Shown: positions 41,937 to 52,943, counted from the stretch's first letter. The stretch is 64,000 bases of DNA from Acidimicrobiia bacterium (GCA_016871335.1 VFZF01000001.1:124001-188000); one strand, 5' to 3'. Notes: generated from the sequence alone by a model not told the origin. Translations and numbers: made by a program.

Positions 41937-43880
41937 GTGAGTACGACGAGCCGCACACAGCGGACCAGGCAACAAGGCGACCCATGGACCGTGACCGACG
42001 CAGCTGAGCTGTATGAGGTCGATCGGTGGGGTCAGGGATATTTTTCGATCGGCCCGAACGGACACGTGCTGGCCCACGCCACCAAGGAGCCGGGCCGATC
42101 GATCGACCTGAAGCAACTGGTCGATCACCTGCAGTTGCGTGGCATCGGTCTGCCGATTCTGATTCGCTTCCGCGACATCCTGCGCCACAGGCTCGGTGAC
42201 ATCCACAGCGCGTTTCAGGCCGCGATCAACCAGCATCAGTACACGGGCAAGTACATCTGCGTGTACCCGATCAAGGTGAACCAGCAGCGCCAGGTCGTTG
42301 AGGAGGTTCTCGACTTCGGCCGCGAGTACGGGTTCGGCCTTGAAGCCGGATCGAAGCCGGAACTGCTGGCCGTGGTCGCGATGACCACCAACGACACCCC
42401 GATCATCTGCAACGGCTTCAAGGACGCCGAGTTCATCGAGATGGCGATGCTCGCGCTCAAGATGGGCCGCAAGATCATCCCGGTCGTCGAGAAGTACACG
42501 GAACTGGGCCTCGTCCTCGAGTACGCAAAGAAGGTCGGCGTGCGTCCGCAGATCGGCATGCGCGTCAAACTGGCCGCACGTGGTGGCGGACGCTGGCAGT
42601 CATCCGGCGGCTACCGCTCGAAGTTCGGCCTCACGGTCGCCGAAGTCCGCAAGGGCCTCGAGGAACTGAAGGCGCATGGCATGGAGGACTGCTTCAAGCT
42701 CCTCCACTTCCATCTCGGCAGCCAGATCCCCAACATCCGCATCGTCAAGGGCGCACTGAACGAAGCGGCGCGCATTTATGCCGAATTGGTGAAGGACGGC
42801 GCGGGCCTGGAGTTCATGGACGTGGGCGGAGGCCTCGGCGTGGACTACGACGGATCGCAGACCAACTTCGAGTCGAGCGTGAACTACACGCTGCAGGAAT
42901 ACGCGAACGACGTCGTGTATCACATCCAGACGGTGTGTGATGACGCAGGCGTCACACACCCGACGATCATCTCCGAGAGCGGGCGCGCGGTGGTGGCGTA
43001 CCACAGCATGCTCGTGTTCAACATTCTCGGCGTCTCCGGATTCGGCGACGAGGAGATTCCGGCCAACGGCAACGACGATCAACTCGAACAGCCGCTGGTG
43101 GACCTCAAGGAGACCTACCAGAACCTGACGGCGCGTAACGCGCTCGAGAGCTATCACGACGCGCAGCAGGCGCTCGACATGGCGCTCAACCTCTTCAACG
43201 GCGGCTACCTGCCACTGGCGCAGCGCTGCCAGGCGGAAACGCTGTACTGGGCCATCTGCAGCAAACTGCGGAAGCTGGTACAGACGATGGAGGATGTGCC
43301 GGAGGATTTGCAGACGCTGGACGAGTCGCTCGCGGATACGTACTTCTGCAATTTCTCGCTGTTCCAGTCGATTCCCGACTCGTGGGCGATCAAGCAGCTG
43401 TTTCCGGTGATGCCGATTCATCGTCTCAATGAGGCGCCGACGCGGCAGGCGGTGCTGGGCGACATTACCTGTGACTCCGACGGCAAAATCGATCAGTTTA
43501 TCGATCGCCGCGACGTCCGGAAGACACTCGCGCTGCATCCGTTCACCGGAGAGCCGTATTACCTCGGCGTGTTCCTGGTGGGCGCGTATCAGGAAATCCT
43601 CGGCGACCTGCACAACCTGTTCGGCGACACCCATGCGGTGCATGTGAGCCTTGATCCTGGAGGCAACGTCGTGCTCGAGTCGGTCATCAAGGGCGACACG
43701 GTGCGTGAGGTGCTCGACTACGTGGAGTTTGATGCCGACACGCTGCTGCGCAAGCTGCGTCAGTCGGTCGAAGTGGCCGTCCGTGAGAATCGTTTGAACT
43801 ACGAGGAGTCCGGCCGGCTGCTGCGGTTCTATGAAGATGGACTCCATGGCTACACGTATCTCGAAGACCCGAACGAATAA
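41937..43880 (+). CDS. speA: Biosynthetic arginine decarboxylase
   Basis: 647 residues, the usual length of SpeA, starting at GTG. Markers: WGQGYFSIGPNGHVLA, VYPIKVNQQRQVVEEVL with the PLP lysine, GLEAGSKPEL, HFHLGSQIPNIR, DVGGGLGVDYDGS and the C-terminal PVMPIHRLNEAPTR with a CDSDGKIDQF block. It converts arginine to agmatine, the first step of polyamine synthesis by the plant/bacterial route; agmatinase or agmatine deiminase is not in the window. The gene is flanked by a decayed sensor gene and a phosphodiesterase whose start overlaps its end. Confidence 0.96.
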   Translation: MSTTSRTQRTRQQGDPWTVTDAAELYEVDRWGQGYFSIGPNGHVLAHATKEPGRSIDLKQLVDHLQLRGIGLPILIRFRDILRHRLGDIHSAFQAAINQHQYTGKYICVYPIKVNQQRQVVEEVLDFGREYGFGLEAGSKPELLAVVAMTTNDTPIICNGFKDAEFIEMAMLALKMGRKIIPVVEKYTELGLVLEYAKKVGVRPQIGMRVKLAARGGGRWQSSGGYRSKFGLTVAEVRKGLEELKAHGMEDCFKLLHFHLGSQIPNIRIVKGALNEAARIYAELVKDGAGLEFMDVGGGLGVDYDGSQTNFESSVNYTLQEYANDVVYHIQTVCDDAGVTHPTIISESGRAVVAYHSMLVFNILGVSGFGDEEIPANGNDDQLEQPLVDLKETYQNLTARNALESYHDAQQALDMALNLFNGGYLPLAQRCQAETLYWAICSKLRKLVQTMEDVPEDLQTLDESLADTYFCNFSLFQSIPDSWAIKQLFPVMPIHRLNEAPTRQAVLGDITCDSDGKIDQFIDRRDVRKTLALHPFTGEPYYLGVFLVGAYQEILGDLHNLFGDTHAVHVSLDPGGNVVLESVIKGDTVREVLDYVEFDADTLLRKLRQSVEVAVRENRLNYEESGRLLRFYEDGLHGYTYLEDPNE

Positions 43881-45123
43881 CCGGTCCGCGGCCCGCCGTG
43901 CGCTGTCCGCGGTCCTGCTGGCGGTGCTGGCGGTTGGAGCGCTCGGGGCGTTCCAGCCCGCGCGCCCCATCGTCATTCTGGTTTCACTCGACGGGTGGCG
44001 GCACGATTACAGTCATCGCGCGAATGTGCCCGCCATCAAGGCTCTCGCGGAAGCGGGGGTTCGATCGGAAGGTCTCATCCCAACGTTCCCCACCAAAACC
44101 TTCCCCAACCACTACACCATCGTCACCGGACTGTACCCGCAGAACCACGGCATTGTGTCGAACACGATGGTGGACCCGTCGATTGGGCCCGAGCGGTTCA
44201 CGATGTCGTCGGCGACGGCGAGGGATTCACGGTGGTGGAGCGGGGAACCATTGTGGGTAACCGCGGAAAAACAAGGCCAACGCGCAGCGTCGATGTTCTG
44301 GCCCGGCAGCGAAGTGGAAATCGGCAGCGTCAGACCGTCACATTGGAAGCCCTATCAGGACGACTTCCCTCATCGCGAGCGCGTGAATCAGGTGTTGGAC
44401 TGGCTGCGCCTTCCCGAGAGTGAGCGACCTACATTTATCACGCTGTACTTCAGTCTCGTTGATACGGTGGGTCACAATCGTGGTCCCGAATCGACCGAGG
44501 TGCTTGCGGCGTGTGCCGAGCTCGACGTGGAGATCGCGGCGCTCGTCGAAGGCGTCCGCGCGCTGGGACTCAGCTCGCGGGTACATTACGTGATCGTGTC
44601 CGACCACGGCATGTCGCAGTTGTCGAACAGCCGGATCATCACGCTTGATGACTATCTCGACATGTCGCAGGTGCAGACCATCGATGGGTCACCCGTGATT
44701 GGCTTGTCTCCGCGGCCCGGATCGTCGATGACCAACGACGCCATTGTGGCGGCGCTCAGAGGCAAACACCCGCGGCTGACCGTCTACAAGCGCGAGGAGA
44801 TGCCGGCGCACCTGCACTACCGCACGCACCATCGCATCCCGCCGGTGATTGCGATGGTGGATGACGGCTGGACGCTGGCGTCGCGCCCGCAGGTGCTCGG
44901 CTGGCAGAAGGACGGGCGCGTACTCGGCGGCGCACACGGGTACGACACGAACCTGAAGTCGATGCAGGGACTCTTCATCGCCACAGGACCGCAGTTCCGC
45001 CGGGGTGTTGTGGTGCCGCCGGTGCAGAGCATCCACGTGTACGAACTGATGGCGCGTGTGCTCGGGCTGACGCCCGCGCCCAACGACGGCTCACTTCGCG
45101 AGATCGCCCACGTGCTGCGCTGA
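43831..45123 (+). CDS. Nucleotide pyrophosphatase/phosphodiesterase (NPP/alkaline phosphatase superfamily)
   Basis: 430 residues or slightly fewer. The signal-like segment ALSAVLLAVLAVGALGAFQ leads to the metal and nucleophile blocks VILVSLDGWRHDY and FPTKTFPNHYTIVTGLYPQ (catalytic Thr), then FSLVDTVGHNRGP, VSDHGMSQL and GGAHGYDTN, giving the full two-metal site of ectonucleotide pyrophosphatases. It would hydrolyse nucleotide or phosphodiester bonds in the periplasm. Possible ATG starts at 43831, 43837 and 43846 all lie inside the end of speA, so translation is coupled. The 3' end overlaps the opposite-strand HipA-like gene by 33 bases. Confidence 0.92.
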   Translation: MKMDSMATRISKTRTNNRSAARRALSAVLLAVLAVGALGAFQPARPIVILVSLDGWRHDYSHRANVPAIKALAEAGVRSEGLIPTFPTKTFPNHYTIVTGLYPQNHGIVSNTMVDPSIGPERFTMSSATARDSRWWSGEPLWVTAEKQGQRAASMFWPGSEVEIGSVRPSHWKPYQDDFPHRERVNQVLDWLRLPESERPTFITLYFSLVDTVGHNRGPESTEVLAACAELDVEIAALVEGVRALGLSSRVHYVIVSDHGMSQLSNSRIITLDDYLDMSQVQTIDGSPVIGLSPRPGSSMTNDAIVAALRGKHPRLTVYKREEMPAHLHYRTHHRIPPVIAMVDDGWTLASRPQVLGWQKDGRVLGGAHGYDTNLKSMQGLFIATGPQFRRGVVVPPVQSIHVYELMARVLGLTPAPNDGSLREIAHVLR

Positions 45124-46356
45124 GGCCACGCGCCGCATCGAATCCGACACCCGCGTGTCGTCGGCCACACGCAACCAGAACTCACGCGCAGCCGCGCGGG
45201 CGTCGTCCCAGACATCCAGTGTGTCGGGCGTCGCGTGGGGTGTCGGGTACTCGCGCACCGGGACCTGGCCATCCGCCGAGGGCGCGTGGAACATCGACAC
45301 CTGATCGAACGCCGGCGCCAGGCGCACCTGGCCTCCGTCGGCGAAAAACACCACGTTGTACTGGTGCCGGTCGGTGTTGGCGATGAGCGCGCCAAAGGCA
45401 TCGAGCCATCGCAGACGATCGGCGTCCTCCTGCGACACACGGCGTTGCGCGCGCAGACGCACAGCCGCACGCGCCCATCCGTCGGCCAGGTCATCGTGCA
45501 CCGCCGCCAGACTCAGCACGGGGAGACGGCCGCGCTGACCGACACGGTCAAAACGCTCCACTTCGAGACAATAGTGCGACGGGAACTCGAGCAGCTGTAC
45601 CCGCGCAGCGGCGACACCTCGGGACGCGAGCACCTCGAGTGCGAGCGCCTCAAGCACGAGCAGATCACACCAGCGACGCGCGACCACATCACCGGCGCTG
45701 CCACGGGTTGCAAACTTCACCAGCACGTGGCGACCGTCGACATAGACCCCGAATTTCGGCCGCTCCCCACCCGCAGAGGATCCGGGAATCTGTCCCGCAA
45801 TCGCCGCGTCAGCCAGCGCGGGATAGTCGTCACGCGAGACGTGTGGCCAGTCGAGCGCCTGCCACCGCGCAAACGACTCATCGCCGGCGATCAGATTCCC
45901 AGGCAGGTCTTCACCACGACGCGACACCGCGAGCAGAATGTGATGGTCGGACCAATCCTCCAGGCGGGCAGGAAGGCGACGCGCTGAATGCTGCGCGGCG
46001 AAATGCCGCCCCAGAAATCCCGCAGGCCGGTTGTCCACCAACTCGATCGGCAACCCACGCTGGACGTCGCCGGCCGGCATCCAGATGGTCTCGCCCCCAG
46101 CACACGTGATCAGTTCACCAGACGGAACCGCATCACCATTCGACGTGATCCGCACCATCGGAAAGCGGGACTCATCCAGCCCCGTCCACGCCTGTCGAAG
46201 CGCGTACCGCGTGGCCCGGCCACGGCCGATCCGAACCACGTCCGACCCCGCCGCAGCCACCCACCGCATCAACGTGGCCGGAGACACGCCCAGCTCCTGC
46301 TGGAGCTGCCCGGCCGGCAGGATCCCTCTCAGCAAGGCGCGAGCAACAGGTTCCAT
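45091..46356 (-). CDS. HipA-family kinase with N-terminal HTH (YjjJ-like)
   Basis: 421 residues. A winged-helix-like start (ILPAGQLQQELGVSPATLMR, VVRIGRGRATRYALR) is joined to a HipA kinase: ERPKFGVYVDGRHVLVKFA with the ATP lysine, LEVERFDRVG, the catalytic loop IANTDRHQYNV and LAPAFDQVSMF with the metal-binding Asp. E. coli YjjJ has this same fusion and acts as a HipA-like toxin without its own HipB partner. No antitoxin gene is adjacent here either; the HTH may do that job. The 96-base leader is unusually AT-rich for this genome. Confidence 0.86.
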   Translation of the reverse strand: MEPVARALLRGILPAGQLQQELGVSPATLMRWVAAAGSDVVRIGRGRATRYALRQAWTGLDESRFPMVRITSNGDAVPSGELITCAGGETIWMPAGDVQRGLPIELVDNRPAGFLGRHFAAQHSARRLPARLEDWSDHHILLAVSRRGEDLPGNLIAGDESFARWQALDWPHVSRDDYPALADAAIAGQIPGSSAGGERPKFGVYVDGRHVLVKFATRGSAGDVVARRWCDLLVLEALALEVLASRGVAAARVQLLEFPSHYCLEVERFDRVGQRGRLPVLSLAAVHDDLADGWARAAVRLRAQRRVSQEDADRLRWLDAFGALIANTDRHQYNVVFFADGGQVRLAPAFDQVSMFHAPSADGQVPVREYPTPHATPDTLDVWDDARAAAREFWLRVADDTRVSDSMRRVASAQHVGDLAK

Positions 46357-46452
46357 GATGAAACGATATTAGCACACGAATAAACCAAACATTGGCAGCT
46401 ATTTAGACTATGTATATAAGCTGCAAAGTGAAATGATGCTGAAACGATTTAA
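46357..46452 (-). promoter_or_regulatory. AT-rich leader of the HipA-like gene with repeats and extended -10
   Basis: This interval is far richer in A and T than its surroundings. In coding orientation it has ATCGTTTCA near both ends (once with GCATCAT, once with TCAT after it), an inverted pair GCAGCT (46395-46400) and AGCTGC (46419-46424), and TGCTAATAT, an extended -10 with TAATAT at 46371-46366. Initiation would fall three or four bases before the ATG. The repeats are candidate binding sites for the kinase's own HTH domain. Confidence 0.5.
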
Positions 46453-47010
46453 CTACCCTGCGGATACCGCTACCTGTGCCGCGCGCAGCACATCGTCTCC
46501 GAGGAGGTACCCCGGGCGGACGACGCCGACAACGACGCCGGCTTGAGTGGAGGAGGTGGCGGGCACCGTTGTGACCGCTTCGTGCAGGGCGGGATCAAAC
46601 GGCTGCCCGACGGGGTTGAGGCGCGAGACGCCCATGCCTTCGAGCGTGGCGAGGAACTGCTGGCGGACCATAGCCACACCCTGCACAAACGGATCGTCAC
46701 CACGCGACGTCCCGGCTTCGAGCGCACGGTCCAGGTTGTCGAGCACTTCGAGGAACGAGACGATCACGGACCGCCGGCTGCGCTCGACGTCCTTCTGGAT
46801 TTCCTTGCGGAGGCGGACGCGCGCCTGATCAAACTCATCCGCGGCCCCGCGGTACTTCGAGACCAGGTCCTGAATTTCGCGATCCTTCTCGGCGATGCGC
46901 GCTTCGAGTTCCTCAATCAGCGTCGGCTTCAGCCTCGGCTCTTCCGCCGTGGTCGGCGTGTCGCTCTCGCCCGCCCACCAGCGACGGTCGGTCACTTTGA
47001 TCTCTGCCAT
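46453..47010 (-). CDS. grpE: GrpE, nucleotide exchange factor of DnaK
   Basis: 185 residues from the ATG at 47010; a TTG nine bases further up is possible but lies in a repeat. The long coiled coil (TLIEELEARIAEKDREIQDL, YRGAADEFDQARVRLRKEI) and the beta domain with PVGQPFDPALHEAV and VVGVVRPGYLLGDDVLR identify GrpE. It promotes ADP release from DnaK in protein folding. Neither dnaK nor dnaJ is nearby in the window, but the clpA gene lies just upstream on the same strand, so two proteostasis genes are together. Confidence 0.94.
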   Translation of the reverse strand: MAEIKVTDRRWWAGESDTPTTAEEPRLKPTLIEELEARIAEKDREIQDLVSKYRGAADEFDQARVRLRKEIQKDVERSRRSVIVSFLEVLDNLDRALEAGTSRGDDPFVQGVAMVRQQFLATLEGMGVSRLNPVGQPFDPALHEAVTTVPATSSTQAGVVVGVVRPGYLLGDDVLRAAQVAVSAG

Positions 47011-47123
47011 CTCACCCAACCCTACCCACCCTGACGATGGCCGCCTGCAACCCAGGCGGCCCTACGCACCCAACCTCACCCAAGCCTGCCCACCCTGCCT
47101 GGCGCGCTCAAGTGCAGCGCGCC

Positions 47124-47127
<4 letters not shown>
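47011..47127. repeat. Family D micro-repeat between clpA and grpE
   Basis: The gap is filled by CACCCAACCCTACCCACCC, then 58 bases at 47041-47098 containing CAACCCAGGCGGCCCTACG, then a palindrome GGCGCGCTCAAG...GCAGCGCGCCCTAC at 47101-47127 whose last bases contain the clpA stop codon. The 58-base part matches the reverse complement of 48124-48181, inside clpA, at 52 positions by hand alignment. Confidence 0.88.
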
Positions 47128-49463
<2,336 letters not shown>

Positions 49464-49486
49464 AATGGATCGATTATAAGGACATC

Positions 49487-50956
49487 ATGCGGTTCCTACG
49501 CGCGCTCCTCCTCCCTATCCTCGCCACGGTCTCCATTGCCTGCGGGCAATCTGCGCCCCCGGCACTCACCATCGTGCATTTTAACGACGTCTACGAAATC
49601 GGCCCGGTGGAAGGCGGCCGCGTCGGCGGCCTGGCCCGCGTGGCCACCGTGATCAACGACCTGCGCCGCACCAGCGCGCCGGTGATCACCACACTTGGCG
49701 GGGACTACCTTTCGCCGTCGGCGCTGGCCACCGCCCGCATTGATGGTGAACCGATCGCGGGACGACAGATGGTGGACGTGCTCAACGCCGTGGGTCTCGA
49801 CTACGCAACGCTGGGCAATCATGAGTTCGATCTCGCCGAACCGGCGTTCCACGCCAGGCTCGCCCAATCGAAGTTCAAGGTCGTCACGTCGAACGTGACG
49901 GACCTCAACGGTGAACTCTTCCCGAATACCGAGTCGTTCGCGGTGGTCCCGGTCACGGTGGGCGGTCGCAGCCTCAAGATCGGACTGCTCGGTGTCGTGC
50001 TCGATTCCAATCCCCGCCCCTGGGTGCGTTACCACCCCGTCATCGAATCCGCCAAAGCCGCCATCCAGAAGATGGGCCCCGTGGACGCCATCGTCGCCCT
50101 CACTCACCTGTCACTGCAGGGCGACCAGGCGCTGGTGGTTGCGGTCCCGGAGATCGACGTGTCGCTCGGCGGCCACGAACACGAGAATTGGCTGATCTAT
50201 CGCGGTCCCCACCTCACGCCGATCGTCAAGGCTGACGCCAACGTCCGCTCACTCGCGGTGCTGAGCCTGACGTTCCCCGAAGGCCGGCGGGCCAAGGTGA
50301 ACGTGCGCCTTGAGCCGATCACGGAGGCCGTGCCCGAGGATGCCACCGTCGCGGCTGAAGTCACACGCTGGACCGACACCGCATTTGCCGCGTTCAGACA
50401 GGACGGCTTCATGCCGGACCGGGTCATTGCCACATTGACGACCAGTCTGGATGGACGTGAGGCGACCGTGCGTAATCGTCCCGGCAACATGACCGACGCC
50501 ATCACCGCCGCACTCGCGTCTGAAGCCGGCGGCGTCGACGTCGCCATCATGAACGGCGGGTCCATTCGGATTGACGACGAACTTCCGGCCGGACCCGTCA
50601 CCGAGTACGACGTGATTCGGGTGCTGCCATTCGGCGGCAACATCGTGAGCCTGACGATGGGCGGTTCGCTGCTCGCGCGTGTGCTGGATGTCGGCGTCAC
50701 CAATCAGGGCACCGGCGGATTCCTGCATGCGCGTGGCGTGACGCGGCAGGGGAATCGCTGGGTGGTGCAGGGCAAGCCCCTCAACCCGGCTCTGCGCTAC
50801 AGCGTGGTGACAACGGATTTTCTGATGAGTGGCCGCGAGACCAATCTGGATTTTCTGACGCGCACGCACCCGCTGGTCCGGGACGTGAAGGACCTGCGCG
50901 ACATCCGGTTGGCGCTTATTGCCGAGTTGGCGAAGCAGTATCCACCCAAGCCCTGA
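49487..50956 (+). CDS. 5'-nucleotidase/UshA-family metallophosphatase, lipoprotein
   Basis: 489 residues from the ATG at 49487, preceded by AAGGA; the frame extends upstream only through the clpA start region. The signal ends with a lipobox, ATVSIACG, so it is probably membrane anchored. Metallophosphatase blocks: IVHFNDVYEI, TLGGDYLSPSA, LGNHEFDLAEP, VALTHLSLQGDQ and LGGHEHENW. The C-terminal substrate domain has IMNGGSIRIDDEL and VLPFGGNIVSL. It releases nucleosides and phosphate from nucleotides outside the inner membrane. It is inserted, in opposite orientation, between clpS and clpA, with 23 bases to the clpA start. Confidence 0.92.
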   Translation: MRFLRALLLPILATVSIACGQSAPPALTIVHFNDVYEIGPVEGGRVGGLARVATVINDLRRTSAPVITTLGGDYLSPSALATARIDGEPIAGRQMVDVLNAVGLDYATLGNHEFDLAEPAFHARLAQSKFKVVTSNVTDLNGELFPNTESFAVVPVTVGGRSLKIGLLGVVLDSNPRPWVRYHPVIESAKAAIQKMGPVDAIVALTHLSLQGDQALVVAVPEIDVSLGGHEHENWLIYRGPHLTPIVKADANVRSLAVLSLTFPEGRRAKVNVRLEPITEAVPEDATVAAEVTRWTDTAFAAFRQDGFMPDRVIATLTTSLDGREATVRNRPGNMTDAITAALASEAGGVDVAIMNGGSIRIDDELPAGPVTEYDVIRVLPFGGNIVSLTMGGSLLARVLDVGVTNQGTGGFLHARGVTRQGNRWVVQGKPLNPALRYSVVTTDFLMSGRETNLDFLTRTHPLVRDVKDLRDIRLALIAELAKQYPPKP

Positions 50957-50969
50957 GATCGGAGCGCGT

Positions 50970-51284
50970 TCACGCTTCTTCGGTCACCGCGCGCAGCGGA
51001 AACCCGGCCTTCTTCGCCATCGCGGCCACCGTCTCGACCTTTGTCTCCGCGACTTCCCACGGGTAGACGCCCGCCAGGCCGGTGCCCTGCTGATGGACCT
51101 GCATCATGATGCGGTAGGCTTCGGCGGGCGACTTCTGGAAGACGGTCTCAAGCACGTGGATGACAAAATCCATCGTGGAGTAGTCATCGTTGAGCAGGAT
51201 GACCTTGTAGAGCGTGGGCTCGTCTTTTTTGGGAACAACGCGTTCCTCGACGAGATCGCCGGTCTGCCTGTCAGGTGCGCTCAT
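50970..51284 (-). CDS. clpS: ClpS, adaptor of ClpAP
   Basis: 104 residues. The core PTLYKVILLNDDYSTMDFVI carries the N-degron pocket residues, and VFQKSPAEAYRIMMQVHQQG and PWEVAETKVETVAAMAKKAG complete the fold. It delivers N-end-rule substrates to ClpA. The gene overlaps the upstream thioredoxin-like gene stop... its own ATG lies at 51284, four bases into that gene's end. It converges with the nucleotidase gene, leaving 13 bases between stops. Confidence 0.95.
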   Translation of the reverse strand: MSAPDRQTGDLVEERVVPKKDEPTLYKVILLNDDYSTMDFVIHVLETVFQKSPAEAYRIMMQVHQQGTGLAGVYPWEVAETKVETVAAMAKKAGFPLRAVTEEA

Positions 51285-51865
51285 TGATGCCGTTCGACCA
51301 GCGCCACCAGTTCAGCCATGGTGGACTCGCCGCGATCCCACTCGTACCAGCCGAACTTCCGATCCATCCGTTCGCTCTGAGGGAGGGACGCTGCGGGTCC
51401 CAGCAGCCACGTCTGAAGAGCCACCGGCCGCTCCACCCACGCCGCCACAATGCGATCACCGCGCAACACAGCAACCGTCGCCGTGGCCCCTCGTCCGTCC
51501 GGCGTCCTGAACGCATCCATCACCGGCTTGCCGACCGTCGGGTCCACAATACGCAGCGGCACGCCGGCCTCTCGGGCCAACGTGGCCACGTACGGCACGG
51601 TGTGGACTGAATCGCTGCACGCCGCCACCGCGACGACCACAAAACGCAGATCAGCGGACGCGGCTTTGAGGCGCGCGACGAGCGCAGGCGCCGGTTTGCT
51701 GCGCGCCGCGTTGCTCTTCCACGTCTCCGGCCTGGAGTCGGCCGCCGCCAGAAACTCCTCCCACGTCTTGCCCTGATCGAACAACACACCCCCGCCGGCC
51801 ATCGGCGCCTGTGACGACTGTGCGGGAACGACGAACGCGAGGAGGGCCAGGAGAAGAATCGGCAT
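51281..51865 (-). CDS. Secreted thioredoxin-fold protein without CXXC
   Basis: 194 residues, signal peptide ILLLALLAFVVPAQSS. The segment RFVVVAVAACSDSVHTVPYV followed by LAREAGVPLRIVDPTVGKPV has the thioredoxin strand-loop-helix order, and ATATVAVLRGDRIVAAWVER fits the later strands with the cis-loop region. Where thioredoxins have CxxC, this protein has a single cysteine in ACSDSV, so a dithiol exchange is unlikely. Overlap with clpS suggests cotranscription, but a link to proteolysis is not evident. Confidence 0.72.
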   Translation of the reverse strand: MPILLLALLAFVVPAQSSQAPMAGGGVLFDQGKTWEEFLAAADSRPETWKSNAARSKPAPALVARLKAASADLRFVVVAVAACSDSVHTVPYVATLAREAGVPLRIVDPTVGKPVMDAFRTPDGRGATATVAVLRGDRIVAAWVERPVALQTWLLGPAASLPQSERMDRKFGWYEWDRGESTMAELVALVERHQ

Positions 51866-51881
51866 GGGTAGAGGGTATCTC

Positions 51882-51950
51882 AGATGGGGAGATGGGGAGA
51901 TGTTAGATGTTAGATGTTAGATGTTAGATGATAGATGGCAGATGGTAGTT
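51882..51950. repeat. GATGGGGA / GATGTTA tandem micro-repeat
   Basis: GATGGGGA units at the left turn into about four GATGTTA units, then GATGATA and GATGGCAGATGG. The final ATG at 51942 is the start codon of the following MBL gene. Layout and words parallel the repeat at 18,511-18,588. Confidence 0.82.
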
Positions 51951-52868
51951 CCCCTTGCGGCCGGGGTTGATTACACTGACCTGCACTTCCTCGGCCACGA
52001 CGGCATCATTGCGACAGCGCTCATCCATGGCCGCGACGGGGTCGCCATTGTGGATCCTGGGCCGACGACCGCGATGCCGGTGCTGGAGCGGGCACTCGCG
52101 GTCCGTGGGTTCGGGTGGGGGGATGTGCGGGCGATTCTACTGACGCACATCCATCTCGACCATGCGGGCGCCACGGGCTCGATTCTCCAGTTGGCGCCGA
52201 AGGCGACGGTGTACGTGCACGAACGCGGCGCAGCGCACCTGATCGACCCTTCAAAGTTGCTGGCCAGCGCCAGCCGGTTGTATGCACCGGACATGGAAAA
52301 GCTGTGGGGGGACGTGTTGCCCGTGCCGGCCCCGCACGTCAGAACGCTGGGAGAGAGCGACCGCCTGACCATCGCCGGGCACAACATTGATGTCGCGTGG
52401 ACTCCGGGTCACGCGTGGCATCACGTCAGCTACTTCCTTCCCGCGTCAGGCATTGCCTTTGTCGGCGACACAGCCGGAATCTGCAGACCAAGTGGCCGAC
52501 TGATCATTCCACCCACGCCCCCACCCGACATCGACCTCGACGCGTGGCGTTCCAGCACCGGGACCATCCTTGCCTGGAACCCGGCGACGTTGTTCCTCAC
52601 CCACTTCGGTCCGGCTCACACCCCGCGCGTGCACTTCCAGGCGTTGTGGCAACAACTCGATTCGTGGAGCCTCAAAGTCAGGGCGTCACTCGCGCGGCCC
52701 AATCTCGAAGACCATGAACGGTCACAGGAGTTTGTGGATGACGTGATGAGCGAGATCGCCCGCGACTCGTCACAGGAAGAGGCGCAGTCGTATGCCAGAG
52801 CCGGCCGGTTCGATTTTTCGTGGACGGGCCTCGCCCGGTACTGGAGAAAACAGGAGCAGAGCGCTTAA
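51942..52868 (+). CDS. MBL-fold metallohydrolase
   Basis: 308 residues from the ATG at 51942 (MVVPLAAGVDYTDLHFLG); codons upstream to 51921 belong to the repeat. The metal motif LLTHIHLDHAGATG is complete, with later ligands in WTPGHAWHHVSYFLP and AFVGDTAGICRP and a final LTHFGPAHTPRV. It resembles cytosolic glyoxalase-II/MBL enzymes with a C-terminal helical part (LEDHERSQEFVDDVMSEIAR). The substrate is unknown. The start codon is provided by a micro-repeat, and the gene ends at a strong palindrome. Confidence 0.9.
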   Translation: MVVPLAAGVDYTDLHFLGHDGIIATALIHGRDGVAIVDPGPTTAMPVLERALAVRGFGWGDVRAILLTHIHLDHAGATGSILQLAPKATVYVHERGAAHLIDPSKLLASASRLYAPDMEKLWGDVLPVPAPHVRTLGESDRLTIAGHNIDVAWTPGHAWHHVSYFLPASGIAFVGDTAGICRPSGRLIIPPTPPPDIDLDAWRSSTGTILAWNPATLFLTHFGPAHTPRVHFQALWQQLDSWSLKVRASLARPNLEDHERSQEFVDDVMSEIARDSSQEEAQSYARAGRFDFSWTGLARYWRKQEQSA

Positions 52869-52937
52869 CAGGGAGACACAGAGACGCGGAGAATGATTTT
52901 CTGAGAATCCTTCCTCCGCGCCTCTGCGCCTCCCTGT
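52868..52937. terminator. Long near-perfect palindrome, family E element
   Basis: Arms 52868-52891 and 52914-52937 pair at 21 of 24 positions around a 22-base loop that holds GAATGATTTTCTGAG. The stem is bounded by ACAGGGAG and CTCCCTGT. It lies between two convergent genes and starts on the last base of the MBL stop codon. The reverse complement of its left half, with the loop, resembles 17,292-17,330. Confidence 0.72.
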
Positions 52938-52943
52938 AATTCC

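Noticed and set aside
42600-43976. Open minus-strand frame of 458 codons
   Set aside because: It mirrors speA, whose motifs are complete on the plus strand; the antisense product has no recognisable domain.
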